A stretch of 64,000 nt of DNA from Streptomyces fagopyri (lineage in GTDB: Bacteria > Actinomycetota > Actinomycetes > Streptomycetales > Streptomycetaceae): positions 6,138,001 to 6,202,000 of the forward strand of contig NZ_CP045643.1 of NCBI RefSeq assembly GCF_009498275.1, written 5' to 3'. Both the position numbers and the translations under genes were made by a program. The notes under the pieces are model-generated. The model was not told the origin of the DNA. It did not search any database and saw only the letters and a program-made list of their open reading frames with translations. Shown piece by piece: positions 8,502 through 17,202 of this stretch. Every line of letters starts with the position of its first letter. Position 1 is the first letter of the stretch.

Positions 8502-9932
8502 CTACTGCCGGCCGGACTGCAGCGCCTTGCGCAGGGGACGCCCCACCGCGCGGCGCGCCATGCGGTAGACGGAGCGCTGCGGTACGACGGCCCGCACCAG
8601 GGCCTTCGGGGTGCCCTTGCGGGCCCGGTCGAGGTCACGCTGCAGCTTGGCGTTGTCCGTGGACAACTCGGTGATACGGGTCTGCAGCCAGCCGAACCGG
8701 GTGGTGAGCGAGGCCACGTCGGCGTCGTTCCAGGGGCGGACGCCGGCCGGGAAGGCGAGCGAGGCCATGCGCCTGTCGTAGGCTGCGCCCCCGTCGCCGT
8801 GCGTGAACGTGTTCCGCAGGCCGTTGCGGTCCAGGAAGCCCGTGAAGCGCTCGAAACGCTCCTGGTGGCCGCCCCTCAGCGCGCCGAAGTCCGCCTCCGC
8901 GTACAGCTCGGCCGGGTCGAGGTCCCGCGACATTCCCTTGATCCTGCGGTGCGGGATGTCGAAGTAGCGGCACAGCTCCAGGGTGCGCGAGTCGCCGCAC
9001 AGCACGGTCGCGGGCGTACCCGCGAGGAGCGCCGCGATGTTGCCGTGGATGCGGGAGCCGAACGAGAAGTCGAAGTCCCGCAGGTCGTCGATCCAGGTGA
9101 CGGGGTCGATGTAGACGCGGACCTTGTCCTCGCGGTACATCGGGTGGTCCGGGTGCGTGGGCATCGCGGTGACGGAGGCGTTCGGGTCCGACAGGTCGCG
9201 CCAGTGCAGCTGGCGGGCGTCACTCAGGTTCTGTCCGATGAAGCGCAGATACGGATAGCGCGTGTGCGCCCGGCGGATCACCGGGTCCAGACCCTGGGAC
9301 TTCAGCGCGCTGTGCGAACCGTTGACCGCGATCCGGGACTCGGGACCGAGCTCGGGAGAACCCTTGCGGACGTCCAGGTCCTTGCCGTACATGAACATCG
9401 ACGGGCAGCCGATGACCTCGACGTCACGGAAGCCCATGTCCTTCAGATAGCGCTCGGTGAACTCGCCGCGCACCCCGATGGAGGCGCTGCGGTCGAGAAC
9501 GGCGGCGACGAACTCCCGTACGGCCGGCTCCATGGGCTTCAGCCGGGCCGGGTTGTAGTCGAGGCCGGTCTGCGCGCCGATCCCCGGCACGACCACGGGT
9601 ATCCGCAACTTGCCGATGAGCTGCGTCAGGCGTCTGAGCTGGGGCTCGAACGAGGGCCGGAAGGCGTTGGCCAACGGCACGACGAACGCGTCGAACTCCT
9701 CGTTGATCCGGCCCGCGGCCGCGACGTTCGTACGGATGCCGTTCGACACGACCTCGGTCCCCGGGGTCGTGAGGATCTTGTGCGCGGCGTCGCTGAAGAT
9801 CAGATTGCCCGAGTTGGTGGCGAAGACGTCCTGGTGGAGGGCCTGCTCCACAGGGACTACGTCGAACGGGCTTTTCCCTGATCTCAGGAGTATGCGCTTC
9901 ACTGGATGAACATTAGGTGCCACAACGTTCAA
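8502..9932 (-). CDS. Polysaccharide pyruvyl transferase family protein
   Basis: 476 residues. The assigned start is TTG 9932, with AGAGGA at 9950-9945 twelve bases upstream; GTG 9923 is an alternative. The fold resembles the pyruvyltransferase family (CsaB/WcaK type): an N-terminal Rossmann part (NSGNLIFSDAAHKIL), a PVVVPGIGAQTGLDYNP strand, GVRGEFTERYLKDMG and IGCPSMFMYG, then SFGSRIHGNIAALLAGTPA in the C-terminal half. The last 60 residues are a charged helix (TELSTDNAKLQRDLDRARK), probably coiled coil. Family members add a pyruvate ketal or transfer sugars to wall polymers. It is convergent with the glycosyltransferase and likely modifies the same polymer. Confidence 0.85.
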   Translation of the reverse strand: MNVVAPNVHPVKRILLRSGKSPFDVVPVEQALHQDVFATNSGNLIFSDAAHKILTTPGTEVVSNGIRTNVAAAGRINEEFDAFVVPLANAFRPSFEPQLRRLTQLIGKLRIPVVVPGIGAQTGLDYNPARLKPMEPAVREFVAAVLDRSASIGVRGEFTERYLKDMGFRDVEVIGCPSMFMYGKDLDVRKGSPELGPESRIAVNGSHSALKSQGLDPVIRRAHTRYPYLRFIGQNLSDARQLHWRDLSDPNASVTAMPTHPDHPMYREDKVRVYIDPVTWIDDLRDFDFSFGSRIHGNIAALLAGTPATVLCGDSRTLELCRYFDIPHRRIKGMSRDLDPAELYAEADFGALRGGHQERFERFTGFLDRNGLRNTFTHGDGGAAYDRRMASLAFPAGVRPWNDADVASLTTRFGWLQTRITELSTDNAKLQRDLDRARKGTPKALVRAVVPQRSVYRMARRAVGRPLRKALQSGRQ

Positions 9933-10064
9933 CTTATCTTTGCGTCCTCTTTAAGTTCCATGAGGAACGTGTACAACCTTTTCCGACTGCGCGAGCTGTG
10001 AGCGGGCGACTACGCGGAGGCGTCCGCCAGCTGGACCGGGAGGCGTCGGCCCGGCCCCTTCGCG

Positions 10065-10070
10065 TAGATT
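10065..10070 (+). promoter_or_regulatory. Probable -10 box of proB
   Basis: TAGATT matches the principal sigma factor -10 consensus and lies 42 bases before the GTG start of proB. A matching -35 was not obvious. Confidence 0.45.
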
Positions 10071-10112
10071 GCCCGGCGGGACGACGGACCGACGCGAGGG
10101 GACACACCGCAG

Positions 10113-11276
10113 GTGGCAGGGCAGGCGGAAGGGAACGCGGCAGGACGGGCGGCAGCGGTACGGCAGGCTGTGGCACGGGCCCACCGGACGGTCGTCAAGG
10201 TGGGCTCCTCCTCGCTGACGACGGCCGCGGGCGGCCTCGACGCGGACCGTGTCGACGCCCTCGTCGACGTGCTCGCCAAGCACCGCAGCGGCGGCGAGAA
10301 GGAGATCGTCCTCGTCTCCTCCGGCGCCATCGCGGCCGGTCTGGCCCCGCTCGGCCTGCGCCGCCGTCCCAAGGACCTCGCCCGGCAGCAGGCCGCCGCC
10401 AGCGTCGGCCAGGGCCTCCTCGTCGCCCGCTACACCGCGTCCTGCGCCCGGCACGGCATCCGCGTCGGACAGGTGCTCCTCACCTCCGACGACACCAGCC
10501 GCCGCGCCCACCACCGCAACGCCGCCCGCACCCTCGACGAACTCCTCGCGATGGGCGCCCTGCCGGTCGTCAACGAGAACGACACCGTCGCCACGGACGA
10601 GATCCGCTTCGGCGACAACGACCGCCTCGCCGCCCTCGTCGCCCACCTCGTCCGCGCCGATCTGCTGGTCCTGCTCTCCGACGTGGACGGTGTCTACGAC
10701 GGCGACCCCGCCAAGCCCGGCACGTCCCGGATAGCGGAGGTGCGCGCGCCGCGGGACCTCGCGCACATCGACATCGGCAGCACGGGCAAGGCGGGCGTCG
10801 GCACCGGCGGCATGGTCACCAAGGTCGAGGCCGCCCGGATCGCGGCGGCCGCGGGCATCCCCGTCGTCCTCACCTCCGCCGTGCACGCCGCCGAGGCCCT
10901 GGCGGGCGGGGACACCGGCACCTACTTCCACCCCACGGGCAAGCGCTCCGCCGACCGGCTCCTGTGGCTCCAGCACGCCTCGACCCCGCGGGGCGCGATC
11001 GTCCTGGACGACGGGGCCGTGCGCGCCGTCGTCGACCGGCGCACCTCGCTGCTGCCGGCCGGTATCGCGGCCGTCGAGGGCGACTTCGCCGCCGGTGACC
11101 CCGTCGAGCTGCGCGACAGCGGCGGCCGCGCGGTCGCGCGGGGCCTGGTCAACTTCGACGCCAAGGAGATCCCGCAGCTCATCGGCCGCTCCACCCGCGA
11201 GCTGGCGCGCGAACTGGGCCCCGCCTACGAACGCGAGGTCGTCCACCGCGACGACCTGGTGCTCCTGCATCCGTAG
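10113..11276 (+). CDS. proB: Glutamate 5-kinase
   Basis: 387 residues, GTG start with GAGGGGA ten bases upstream. It phosphorylates glutamate on its gamma-carboxyl, the first step of proline synthesis. The amino-acid kinase domain spans about 20-275: TVVKVGSSSLTT, LVSSGAIAAG, NENDTVATDEIRFGDND and LLSDVDGVYD, with GTGGMVTKVEAA late. A PUA domain follows (about 300-380), giving the usual two-domain bacterial enzyme. The family is normally feedback-inhibited by proline. proA follows after one small gene, the standard streptomycete arrangement. Confidence 0.97.
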   Translation: MAGQAEGNAAGRAAAVRQAVARAHRTVVKVGSSSLTTAAGGLDADRVDALVDVLAKHRSGGEKEIVLVSSGAIAAGLAPLGLRRRPKDLARQQAAASVGQGLLVARYTASCARHGIRVGQVLLTSDDTSRRAHHRNAARTLDELLAMGALPVVNENDTVATDEIRFGDNDRLAALVAHLVRADLLVLLSDVDGVYDGDPAKPGTSRIAEVRAPRDLAHIDIGSTGKAGVGTGGMVTKVEAARIAAAAGIPVVLTSAVHAAEALAGGDTGTYFHPTGKRSADRLLWLQHASTPRGAIVLDDGAVRAVVDRRTSLLPAGIAAVEGDFAAGDPVELRDSGGRAVARGLVNFDAKEIPQLIGRSTRELARELGPAYEREVVHRDDLVLLHP

Positions 11277-11493
11277 GACGTCTGTCCGTGGCACCCTTGC
11301 GCCGTAGCGCCGGCGTGCGACCAGGTGGCCAATCTCCGCACCCCGGCCGAAAACTGGTGTGAACGTTTCGCGGACGCTCGTCGCGGCGCGGTGAAACTCC
11401 GTAAAAGCGCCACGCGGACGCTCCCCACCTGCTCAACTTTGTTGCAGGGAGACCCCGAGGTTCTGTTACGACCATTGCGTGAAGGAGGCCGTC

Positions 11494-11997
11494 GTGAGAC
11501 GAGTACGCCCTGGGGCGGCGGCGTCGCGCGGTAGTGCCTCACCCTCATTCGGCTCCGCTCGGGTGGGGGGAGCCTCATCCCGTGCGGCGGGCGAGGAACG
11601 GGCCCTGACGAGCGTCGCGGCCGGAGACAGCTTCGAGGGCGAGGAGCCGGCCGACCAGCCGCGGCTGTGGCACGTCACGCTGAGCGTCTCGGGCGGCGAG
11701 GCACCGCTGAAGGAGGTACGGCGCGGCCTCGAACAGCTCGCCCACGACCACCCCTTCCTGCTGACCAGCCGGTACGCCAACGACCACGCGGAGATCCGCT
11801 ACTGGGAGGAGGCCCGCGACCTGCACGACGCGGCGGCCGTCGCCCTGCGGCTGTGGGGCGAGCACCGGCAGACCGCCAAGCTCCCGCCCTGGGAGATCGT
11901 CGGCCTGGAGGTCATCGACCGCGAGACCTACCACCAGCGCATCGCGGAGGGGTACGGGCCGCTTCCGGCCACTCCGGTGGGAGTTCACCCCTTTTGA
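11494..11997 (+). CDS. Conserved hypothetical protein between proB and proA
   Basis: 167 residues. GTG 11494 is chosen because GAAGGAGG (11481-11488) is five bases upstream; GTG 11479 lies before that site. Residues about 50-167 look like a compact alpha/beta domain ([52 protein letters not shown]). I do not recognise a named family, though I recall a similar gene between proB and proA in other streptomycetes. The first 50 residues are low complexity, and bases 11536-11580 inside them match a dispersed palindromic repeat seen again at 17144, so the N-terminus may have been extended by a repeat insertion. No function is proposed. Confidence 0.75.
   Translation: MRRVRPGAAASRGSASPSFGSARVGGASSRAAGEERALTSVAAGDSFEGEEPADQPRLWHVTLSVSGGEAPLKEVRRGLEQLAHDHPFLLTSRYANDHAEIRYWEEARDLHDAAAVALRLWGEHRQTAKLPPWEIVGLEVIDRETYHQRIAEGYGPLPATPVGVHPF
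11536..11580. repeat. REP-like palindromic repeat inside a coding region, copy 1
   Basis: A short imperfect palindrome (CTCACCCTCATTCGG, then CCGCTCGGGTGGGGGG). By hand it matches about 32 of 42 positions of the copy at 17144-17185. I remember the element as common between Streptomyces genes. Here it lies within the 5' coding part of a gene. Confidence 0.7.
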
Positions 11998-12046
11998 GGG
12001 TGTCTCGTGGTGTGGGACAGCGGCTGGACGGACGCCCCCGGCGCAC

Positions 12047-12052
12047 TACCCT
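12047..12052 (+). promoter_or_regulatory. -10 box of a probably leaderless proA mRNA
   Basis: TACCCT is followed by six bases and then ATG 12059. No Shine-Dalgarno sequence precedes the start, so transcription probably begins at or next to the A of ATG. Confidence 0.55.
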
Positions 12053-12058
12053 TCCGAC

Positions 12059-13345
12059 ATGACCACGCTCTCGCCGTACGACTCGATGTCTCCGGTCACC
12101 CGGGCCGCCTACCGAGCCAAGGCCGCCGCCGCCGACCTCGCACCGCTGCCGCGGGCCGAGAAGGACGACGCGCTGCTCGCGATCGCGGACGCGCTGGAGG
12201 TCCGTACGAGCGAGATCGTCGCGGCCAACGCGAAGGACATCGCGCGGGCCCGGGAGGCCGGGACCAGCGAGACCGTCGTCGACCGCCTCACGCTGACGCC
12301 CGAGCGCGTGCGCGCCATCGCCTCGGACGTACGGGACGTCGTCGCGCTGCCCGACCCGGTCGGCGAGGTCGTGCGCGGCTCCACCCTTCCGAACGGCATC
12401 GACCTGCGCCAGGTCCGCGTCCCGCTCGGCGTCGTCGGCATCATCTACGAGGCCCGCCCGAACGTGACGGTCGACGCCGCCGCCCTCTGCCTGAAGTCCG
12501 GCAACGCCGTCCTGCTGCGCGGCTCCTCCTCGGCCTTCGAGTCGAACACCGCCCTCGTCCGCGTCCTGCGCGACGCCGTGGGAGGCGCCGGACTGCCCGC
12601 CGACGCCGTCCAGCTGGTGCCCGGCGAGGGACGCGAGTCGGTGCGCGAGCTGATGCGTGCCCGCGGCCTGGTCGACGTCCTCATCCCGCGCGGCGGCGCC
12701 TCGCTGATCCGTACGGTCGTCCAGGAGTCCACCGTCCCCGTCATCGAGACCGGCACCGGCAACTGCCACGTGTACGTCGACGCCAACGCCGACCTCGACA
12801 TGGCGATCGACATCCTGATCAACTCCAAGGCCCAGCGGCCCAGCGTCTGCAACTCCGCCGAGACCCTCCTCGTGCACCAGGACATCGCGCCCGAGTTCCT
12901 GCCGCGCGCCCTGGACGCCCTCGCGGCCGCCGGGGTCACCGTCCACGCCGACGAGCGGGTCCTCGCCTACGCCAAGGACTCCAAGGCCACCGTCGTCGAG
13001 GCCACGCCCGAGGACTGGGAGACGGAATACCTCTCCTACGACATCGCCGCCGCGGTCGTCGACTCCCTCGACCGGGCCGTCGAACACATCCGGCTGTGGA
13101 CCTCCGGCCACACCGAGGCCATCGTCACCACCTCGCAGCAGGCCGCCCGCCGTTTCACCCAGTTGGTGGACTCCACCACGGTCGCCGTGAACGCCTCCAC
13201 GCGGTTCACCGACGGCGGCCAGTTCGGCTTCGGCGCGGAGATCGGCATCTCCACCCAGAAGCTGCACGCCAGGGGGCCCATGGGGCTGCCGGAGCTGACG
13301 AGCACCAAGTACATCGTCACGGGGGACGGGCACATCCGCCGCTGA
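12059..13345 (+). CDS. proA: Glutamate-5-semialdehyde dehydrogenase (gamma-glutamyl phosphate reductase)
   Basis: 428 residues; reduces gamma-glutamyl phosphate with NADPH, the second step of proline synthesis. The N-terminus [21 protein letters not shown] leads into the aldehyde-dehydrogenase-like fold, with [15 protein letters not shown] and [12 protein letters not shown] (cofactor site) and the catalytic cysteine in [13 protein letters not shown] near residue 264. The C-terminus has [20 protein letters not shown]. Length is normal. There is no ribosome site; see the leaderless promoter at 12047. Confidence 0.97.
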   Translation: MTTLSPYDSMSPVTRAAYRAKAAAADLAPLPRAEKDDALLAIADALEVRTSEIVAANAKDIARAREAGTSETVVDRLTLTPERVRAIASDVRDVVALPDPVGEVVRGSTLPNGIDLRQVRVPLGVVGIIYEARPNVTVDAAALCLKSGNAVLLRGSSSAFESNTALVRVLRDAVGGAGLPADAVQLVPGEGRESVRELMRARGLVDVLIPRGGASLIRTVVQESTVPVIETGTGNCHVYVDANADLDMAIDILINSKAQRPSVCNSAETLLVHQDIAPEFLPRALDALAAAGVTVHADERVLAYAKDSKATVVEATPEDWETEYLSYDIAAAVVDSLDRAVEHIRLWTSGHTEAIVTTSQQAARRFTQLVDSTTVAVNASTRFTDGGQFGFGAEIGISTQKLHARGPMGLPELTSTKYIVTGDGHIRR

Positions 13346-13476
13346 GGCACCGGGACGCCGGGGGCGTGAGGAACGCGGCGCAGGCCGTACGGCGTGCGCC
13401 GGTGCGGCCCGCGGGGGAGGCGTCTCGCCTGGCGGATGAATTTCCATACCGTCTGCCCAAAATGACCCCCCAGGTC

Positions 13477-13482
13477 TACTCT
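13477..13482 (+). promoter_or_regulatory. -10 box, leaderless promoter of membrane paralog 1
   Basis: TACTCT, then six bases (GGATCC), then GTG 13489. Exactly the same spacing and hexamer precede the paralog at 14227, although the surrounding bases differ. Confidence 0.6.
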
Positions 13483-13488
13483 GGATCC

Positions 13489-14103
13489 GTGCCGGAGGAC
13501 GTGGGGGGCACGCCGTTCCCTGACGGCTGGGAGCCCGACGACGACCGTGACCGCGGGGGTGCGGACGAAGAGTTCGCCTCCGTGGTCTTCGACGAGGACT
13601 TCGTACGGGCGGCGGTGATCCATGAGCCGACCGCCGTGGAACGCCTGCTGGCAGCCGCTCAGGCCCGGGCTGAGGCCTCCGAGGCGGAAGCGCGCCGGGC
13701 GCACGCCCGGGGCACCCGCGGCGACGACGAGCGCTACGAGGACGGCTTCGGACCCGACGGCCACGGCGAGCACGACCGCGACCCGGACCTGGACGACCCG
13801 GACGACGCCGATGTCCTCGAAGGCCGCTACGGCGCCCCGGGAACGTACGGCAGGATCTACGGGAAGCACGCCCGCTGGCACCGCCCGGTGGCCTGGGTAC
13901 TGGCCGTCGTGATGGGTATCGGCATGGTCGCCCTGGCCTTCACGGCCGTCTACCGCGGGGCCTCGTCGAACCGCCAGGACCAGGTCCCGCCACCGGCTTC
14001 CACGGGCCTCGAACAGGGCCGGGAGAAGGTCACCGGCACCGGCCCCTCGGCTTCGGCCGACTACTCCCACCCGGCCGTGTCGGCGGTGCCCAGGACCCCG
14101 TGA
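13489..14103 (+). CDS. Single-span membrane protein of unknown function, paralog 1
   Basis: 204 residues from GTG 13489. This start is preferred over ATG 13462 because the TACTCT box and the protein N-terminus align with the paralog downstream. The cytoplasmic part is acidic (GWEPDDDRDRGGADEE), then EFASVVFDEDFVRAA, shared with the next protein (EYRSVVFDESFVRAA), then a charged linker rich in Asp/Glu. One membrane span (PVAWVLAVVMGIGMVALAF) lies near residues 134-155, with a short Pro/Ser-rich outside tail. A topological pair with the next gene is likely. I recall SCO2584, near this locus in S. coelicolor, being reported as a spore-wall-complex component; whether that is this protein or its neighbour I cannot tell. 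No catalytic motif is visible. Confidence 0.75.
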   Translation: MPEDVGGTPFPDGWEPDDDRDRGGADEEFASVVFDEDFVRAAVIHEPTAVERLLAAAQARAEASEAEARRAHARGTRGDDERYEDGFGPDGHGEHDRDPDLDDPDDADVLEGRYGAPGTYGRIYGKHARWHRPVAWVLAVVMGIGMVALAFTAVYRGASSNRQDQVPPPASTGLEQGREKVTGTGPSASADYSHPAVSAVPRTP

Positions 14104-14214
14104 CACCAGCGGCGTCGTCGACCCCTCGAACACGCCGGCGCTCCCGGGTGGTCCTGGTGGGTTCCTGTCAGAACTTGTCGCGCACCTCCGCGTTTACCCG
14201 GGGCTCCGGCGACC

Positions 14215-14220
14215 TACTCT
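14215..14220 (+). promoter_or_regulatory. -10 box, leaderless promoter of membrane paralog 2
   Basis: TACTCT, six bases, ATG 14227; TTTACC at 14193-14198 is a possible -35 with 16-base spacing. The GAAGG immediately before ATG is too close to act as a ribosome site. Confidence 0.6.
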
Positions 14221-14226
14221 GAAGGT

Positions 14227-15294
14227 ATGGGCGGGCCTGGAGACCCTCCTGAGGGGACACCCGAGGGCGCTCCCACAGGTGGAGAGGACGAGTACCGATC
14301 CGTCGTCTTCGACGAGTCGTTCGTCCGCGCTGCCCGCCTCCAGGAGTTCTCCGCGCGGGAGCGGATGGCCGATCACGCCCCGGCCGTACGGCGCCGGCCC
14401 GCCCTCCAGCGCGGCCTGTCCCGGCAGGCGCTGATCCTGGTCCTGCTGATAGCCGTCGCCTTCGGCACCGCGATCTACATGGGCGTCCGGCACCCCTACC
14501 AGAACCCCGTCGCCCGGCCGCCGGAGCCGCTGCGCATGACCGTCATACCCCTCGCGCCCCAGACCCCGGTGCCCGGCGCCGCGAACGTCGACGACCTGTA
14601 CGCGCACAGTCCCGCGGCGCAGTTCGGCGTCGGCGCCGAGGGTATAGCGCTGCCGGCCTCCCGCCGCACCGCGCACTTCTCGGACAGCCAGGTCGTCGCC
14701 GCCCTGACGACCGCCAAGGACTACCTCGTGAAGTCCTCGCTCGACCCGGAGGTGCTCACGGGCGGCACCGACCGGCCGGTACGGATCCTGCTCGACCCCC
14801 AGCAGCTCGACCAGTTCGACCGGAGCTTCACCCATCCGGCCGCGGACGGGCGGCACGCGCCCACCGGCTGGCTGGTCCGCTTCGACACCGCGCGCACCGA
14901 GCTGGCCGACTTCAGGATCCGGGTGCAGGGCACTCTGCAGGCCACCGAATCCGACTCGAACACCCTTGAGGTCGTCGCGGACCACACCTTCGTCTACGCC
15001 CTGAAGCCGGCGGGCTCGGACGCCGGGGCGAAGGCCTCCCTGTTCACCGTCCGGCGCGAGCTGCGCTTCCGCTTCGACCGCGACGACCTGCGCATGCACC
15101 AGGCCGAGCTGACGGTCTCCTCCCTCCAGGCCGGACCGCTCGCCTGCGCCGACGACTCGGCGGACCGGCTGCGTCCGCTGCTCGCCGGGCAGACGGCGAA
15201 GGCGGGCGGCCCGGCCGGCACCGACCCGTACGCGACCGGCGACGCGACGGCGCTGTGCGGATCGCTGGCGACGAGCGCGCAGCCGAGGATCTGA
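14227..15294 (+). CDS. Single-span membrane protein with large extracytoplasmic domain, paralog 2
   Basis: 355 residues. The cytoplasmic N-terminus carries EYRSVVFDESFVRAARLQEF, nearly the same as in the upstream protein. A single span (ALILVLLIAVAFGTAIYMGV) lies near residues 68-87. The remaining 265 residues are predicted outside: YAHSPAAQFGVGAEGIALP, TAHFSDSQVVAALTTAKDYLVKSSLDPEVLTGG and several beta-rich stretches. I see no enzyme motif. The family is an actinobacterial conserved hypothetical. Lying among wall-polymer, LCP and small membrane proteins, a role in spore-wall assembly is plausible but inferred. Confidence 0.78.
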   Translation: MGGPGDPPEGTPEGAPTGGEDEYRSVVFDESFVRAARLQEFSARERMADHAPAVRRRPALQRGLSRQALILVLLIAVAFGTAIYMGVRHPYQNPVARPPEPLRMTVIPLAPQTPVPGAANVDDLYAHSPAAQFGVGAEGIALPASRRTAHFSDSQVVAALTTAKDYLVKSSLDPEVLTGGTDRPVRILLDPQQLDQFDRSFTHPAADGRHAPTGWLVRFDTARTELADFRIRVQGTLQATESDSNTLEVVADHTFVYALKPAGSDAGAKASLFTVRRELRFRFDRDDLRMHQAELTVSSLQAGPLACADDSADRLRPLLAGQTAKAGGPAGTDPYATGDATALCGSLATSAQPRI

Positions 15295-15408
15295 CCCGCG
15301 CGTCGGCGCCTGGCGATCCTCGGGCGGCGTCACGAGGGGTGCCCGGCGATCAGCGACCGGTGACCACCGACGGTGTTCAGTGACCGCCGACCACCGAGGA
15401 TGTTCAGT

Positions 15409-15485
15409 GACCGCCGACCGCCGACCGCCGACCGCCGACCGCCGACCGCCGACCGCCGACCGCCGACCGCCGACCGCCGACCGCC
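15409..15485. repeat. Minisatellite: 11 perfect copies of GACCGCC
   Basis: The 7-bp unit repeats without error from 15409 to 15485. It is flanked on the left by two diverged copies of a longer unit (GTGACC...CACCGA..GTTCA at about 15360 and 15387) and on the right by GGCGGTCAGCGGTCAGCG, which can pair back with the array. It lies between two convergent genes. Confidence 0.95.
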
Positions 15486-15544
15486 GACCGGCGGTCAGCG
15501 GTCAGCGATCGGTGATCACCGGCCCGCGACCGGCATGGGACCGG

Positions 15545-16711
15545 TCAGCCGTCGCCCTTGGGACCCGCGTCGCCCTCGGCCCCCGCGTCACCGTCCGGGT
15601 GGCCGCCGTCCGAGGCACCGTCGCCGGGGCGTTCGTCGCCGTCCCGCGCCGGCGCGTCCTTGGGGGAGCCGCCCGCGAAGCCGCCGAAGCCGCGCCGCAC
15701 CCGGCCGCCGAGGTCGCCCGCACCGCCCGCGATGTCGCTGACCAGCTTCATCAGCGGGTCCTTGGAGTTCTTCACGTCCGTCGCGTAGCTCGACGCCGAC
15801 TGCCGGAAGGAGTCCGAGACCGAGGTGTCCTTGTCCTCGCTGCGCCGCGGATAGTGACCGTCCATGATCCGCTGGTAGTCGCGGGACCCGGCCCACTTCT
15901 TCAGCTCGGCGGCGCGCACCGTGGTGAAGGGGTGCGTACGGGGGAGGACGTTGAGGATCTTGAGCACGGAGTCGCGCAGGTCGCCCCCGGCCTCGTACTC
16001 CTCGGCCTGCGCGAGGAACGCGTCCACGTTCATCTCGTGCAGGTGGTTGCCGCCCGCGATCTTCATCAGTCCGCGCATCGAGGCCCGCGGGTCCTGTCCG
16101 ACGAGCAGCCCCGCCCGGTCGGCCGACAGTTCCGACTTGCGGAACCACTCACGCAGCGCGGTCACGATGGCCATGATCGCGAGGTTGCCCAGCGGGATCC
16201 AGGCCACCCGGAGGGCGAGGCTGGTCAGGAAGAGCAGGATCGTGCGGTAGACGGAGTGACCGGACAGCGCGTGGCCGACCTCGTGCCCGATCACGGCCCG
16301 CATCTCCTCCTCGTCCAGCAGCTCCACGAGACCGGTCGTGACGACGATGATCGGCTCGTCCAGGCCGATGCACATCGCGTTGGGCTGCGGGTCCTGGGAG
16401 ACGTACATCGGCGGGACCTTCTCCAGGTCCAGGATGTAACAGGCGTCCCGCAGCATGGCGTTGAGGTGCGCGAACTGGGCGTCCGAGACGCGCACCGAGT
16501 CGGACAGGAACAGCAGCCGCAGGCTGCGCTCGGGCAGCAGGCCGCTCAGGGCCTTGAAGACCGTGTCGAAGCCGGAGAGCTTGCGCAGGGCCACCAGGGC
16601 CGAGCGGTCCGCCGGGTGTTCGTACGCCCGCGAGGAGATCCCCTCGAAGCGCCTGCGCTGCCTGCTCGGCACGTTCTCGTGCCCGTTCCGCTGGTGACCG
16701 TCGTCGGACAT
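15545..16711 (-). CDS. M48-family zinc metallopeptidase, membrane-associated
   Basis: 388 residues. ATG 16711 is chosen because GGGGGAAG lies just upstream; ATG 16723 precedes that site. The zinc-binding HEVGH (in MRAVIGHEVGHALSGHS) is near residue 140 and the third ligand is probably in KSELSADRAG. Two hydrophobic stretches (TILLFLTSLALRVAWI, LAIMAIVTAL) flank the gap between them, as in HtpX-like proteases. A C-terminal tail after about residue 320 is Gly/Asp-rich. HtpX-type peptidases degrade damaged membrane proteins in other bacteria; the substrate here is unknown. It is divergent from the small membrane protein at 16815. Confidence 0.88.
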   Translation of the reverse strand: MSDDGHQRNGHENVPSRQRRRFEGISSRAYEHPADRSALVALRKLSGFDTVFKALSGLLPERSLRLLFLSDSVRVSDAQFAHLNAMLRDACYILDLEKVPPMYVSQDPQPNAMCIGLDEPIIVVTTGLVELLDEEEMRAVIGHEVGHALSGHSVYRTILLFLTSLALRVAWIPLGNLAIMAIVTALREWFRKSELSADRAGLLVGQDPRASMRGLMKIAGGNHLHEMNVDAFLAQAEEYEAGGDLRDSVLKILNVLPRTHPFTTVRAAELKKWAGSRDYQRIMDGHYPRRSEDKDTSVSDSFRQSASSYATDVKNSKDPLMKLVSDIAGGAGDLGGRVRRGFGGFAGGSPKDAPARDGDERPGDGASDGGHPDGDAGAEGDAGPKGDG

Positions 16712-16814
16712 GTCTTCCCCCATGTGCGTCGGAGTGCCCTATGTGCCCCCAAGGCACGGCCCAGCCTAGGCGGAGATACCGTGGACGGGCAGTACAGAGA
16801 AGGAGTCGTACGCC

Positions 16815-16976
16815 ATGGAGCACATCCCCGCAGCCGCCTGGCTCACCGAGGCCGCGAGCGCGGCAGACAAGCAGGGCCCGGGCGATCTGCTCCGCGTCGT
16901 GCTGATCGTGATGATCGTCGGACTGGCCCTGACCGCCTGGTTCCTGTTGCGGGGGTACAAGCGCGAGGACGACTGA
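16815..16976 (+). CDS. Small single-span membrane protein (53 aa)
   Basis: ATG 16815 to TGA 16976; the start follows GAGAAGGAG with a spacing near 10. The sequence MEHIPAAAWLTEAASAADKQ is followed by a membrane span (LLRVVLIVMIVGLALTAWFL) and a basic, then acidic end (RGYKREDD). Third-position GC is high. I recall such a short gene near the M48 peptidase in other streptomycetes. It could be a subunit or regulator of the adjacent peptidase or of the wall machinery, but nothing in the sequence says so. Confidence 0.7.
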   Translation: MEHIPAAAWLTEAASAADKQGPGDLLRVVLIVMIVGLALTAWFLLRGYKREDD

Positions 16977-17001
16977 GCCGCGCTCCGGGCGCCCGGCACC
17001 G

Positions 17002-17037
17002 CGTACGGCGGTCACGGACGCGGGTGACCGCCGTACG
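17002..17037 (+). terminator. Hairpin after the 53-residue gene
   Basis: CGTACGGCGGTCAC (17002-17015) pairs with GTGACCGCCGTACG (17024-17037), an 8-base loop; GGCAC/GTGCC can extend the stem outward. Confidence 0.8.
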
Positions 17038-17143
17038 GCGTGCCGGTGGGCGCCGCGCGCGGCAACCGGCTTCCCCAACGGCGGAGTCGGGGTGATCGTC
17101 GCCGGGGCGCCCGCTTACGATGGGCCGACGTCGTTATCCCGCG

Positions 17144-17185
17144 CTCCCCCACTCTCGGCTTCGCCCGAGCGGGGGGACCCCCATC
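17144..17185. repeat. REP-like palindromic repeat, copy 2
   Basis: CTCCCCCACTCTCGG, a short loop, then GCCCGAGCGGGGGGACC. This is the intact, intergenic version of the repeat embedded in the gene at 11494-11997. It ends 18 bases before the start of the next small gene. Confidence 0.8.
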
Positions 17186-17202
17186 GGATAGGTCCTGCCG
17201 AG

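Noticed and set aside
15409..15485. CRISPR-like array
   Set aside because: The units are 7 bp with no spacers. It is a simple minisatellite.
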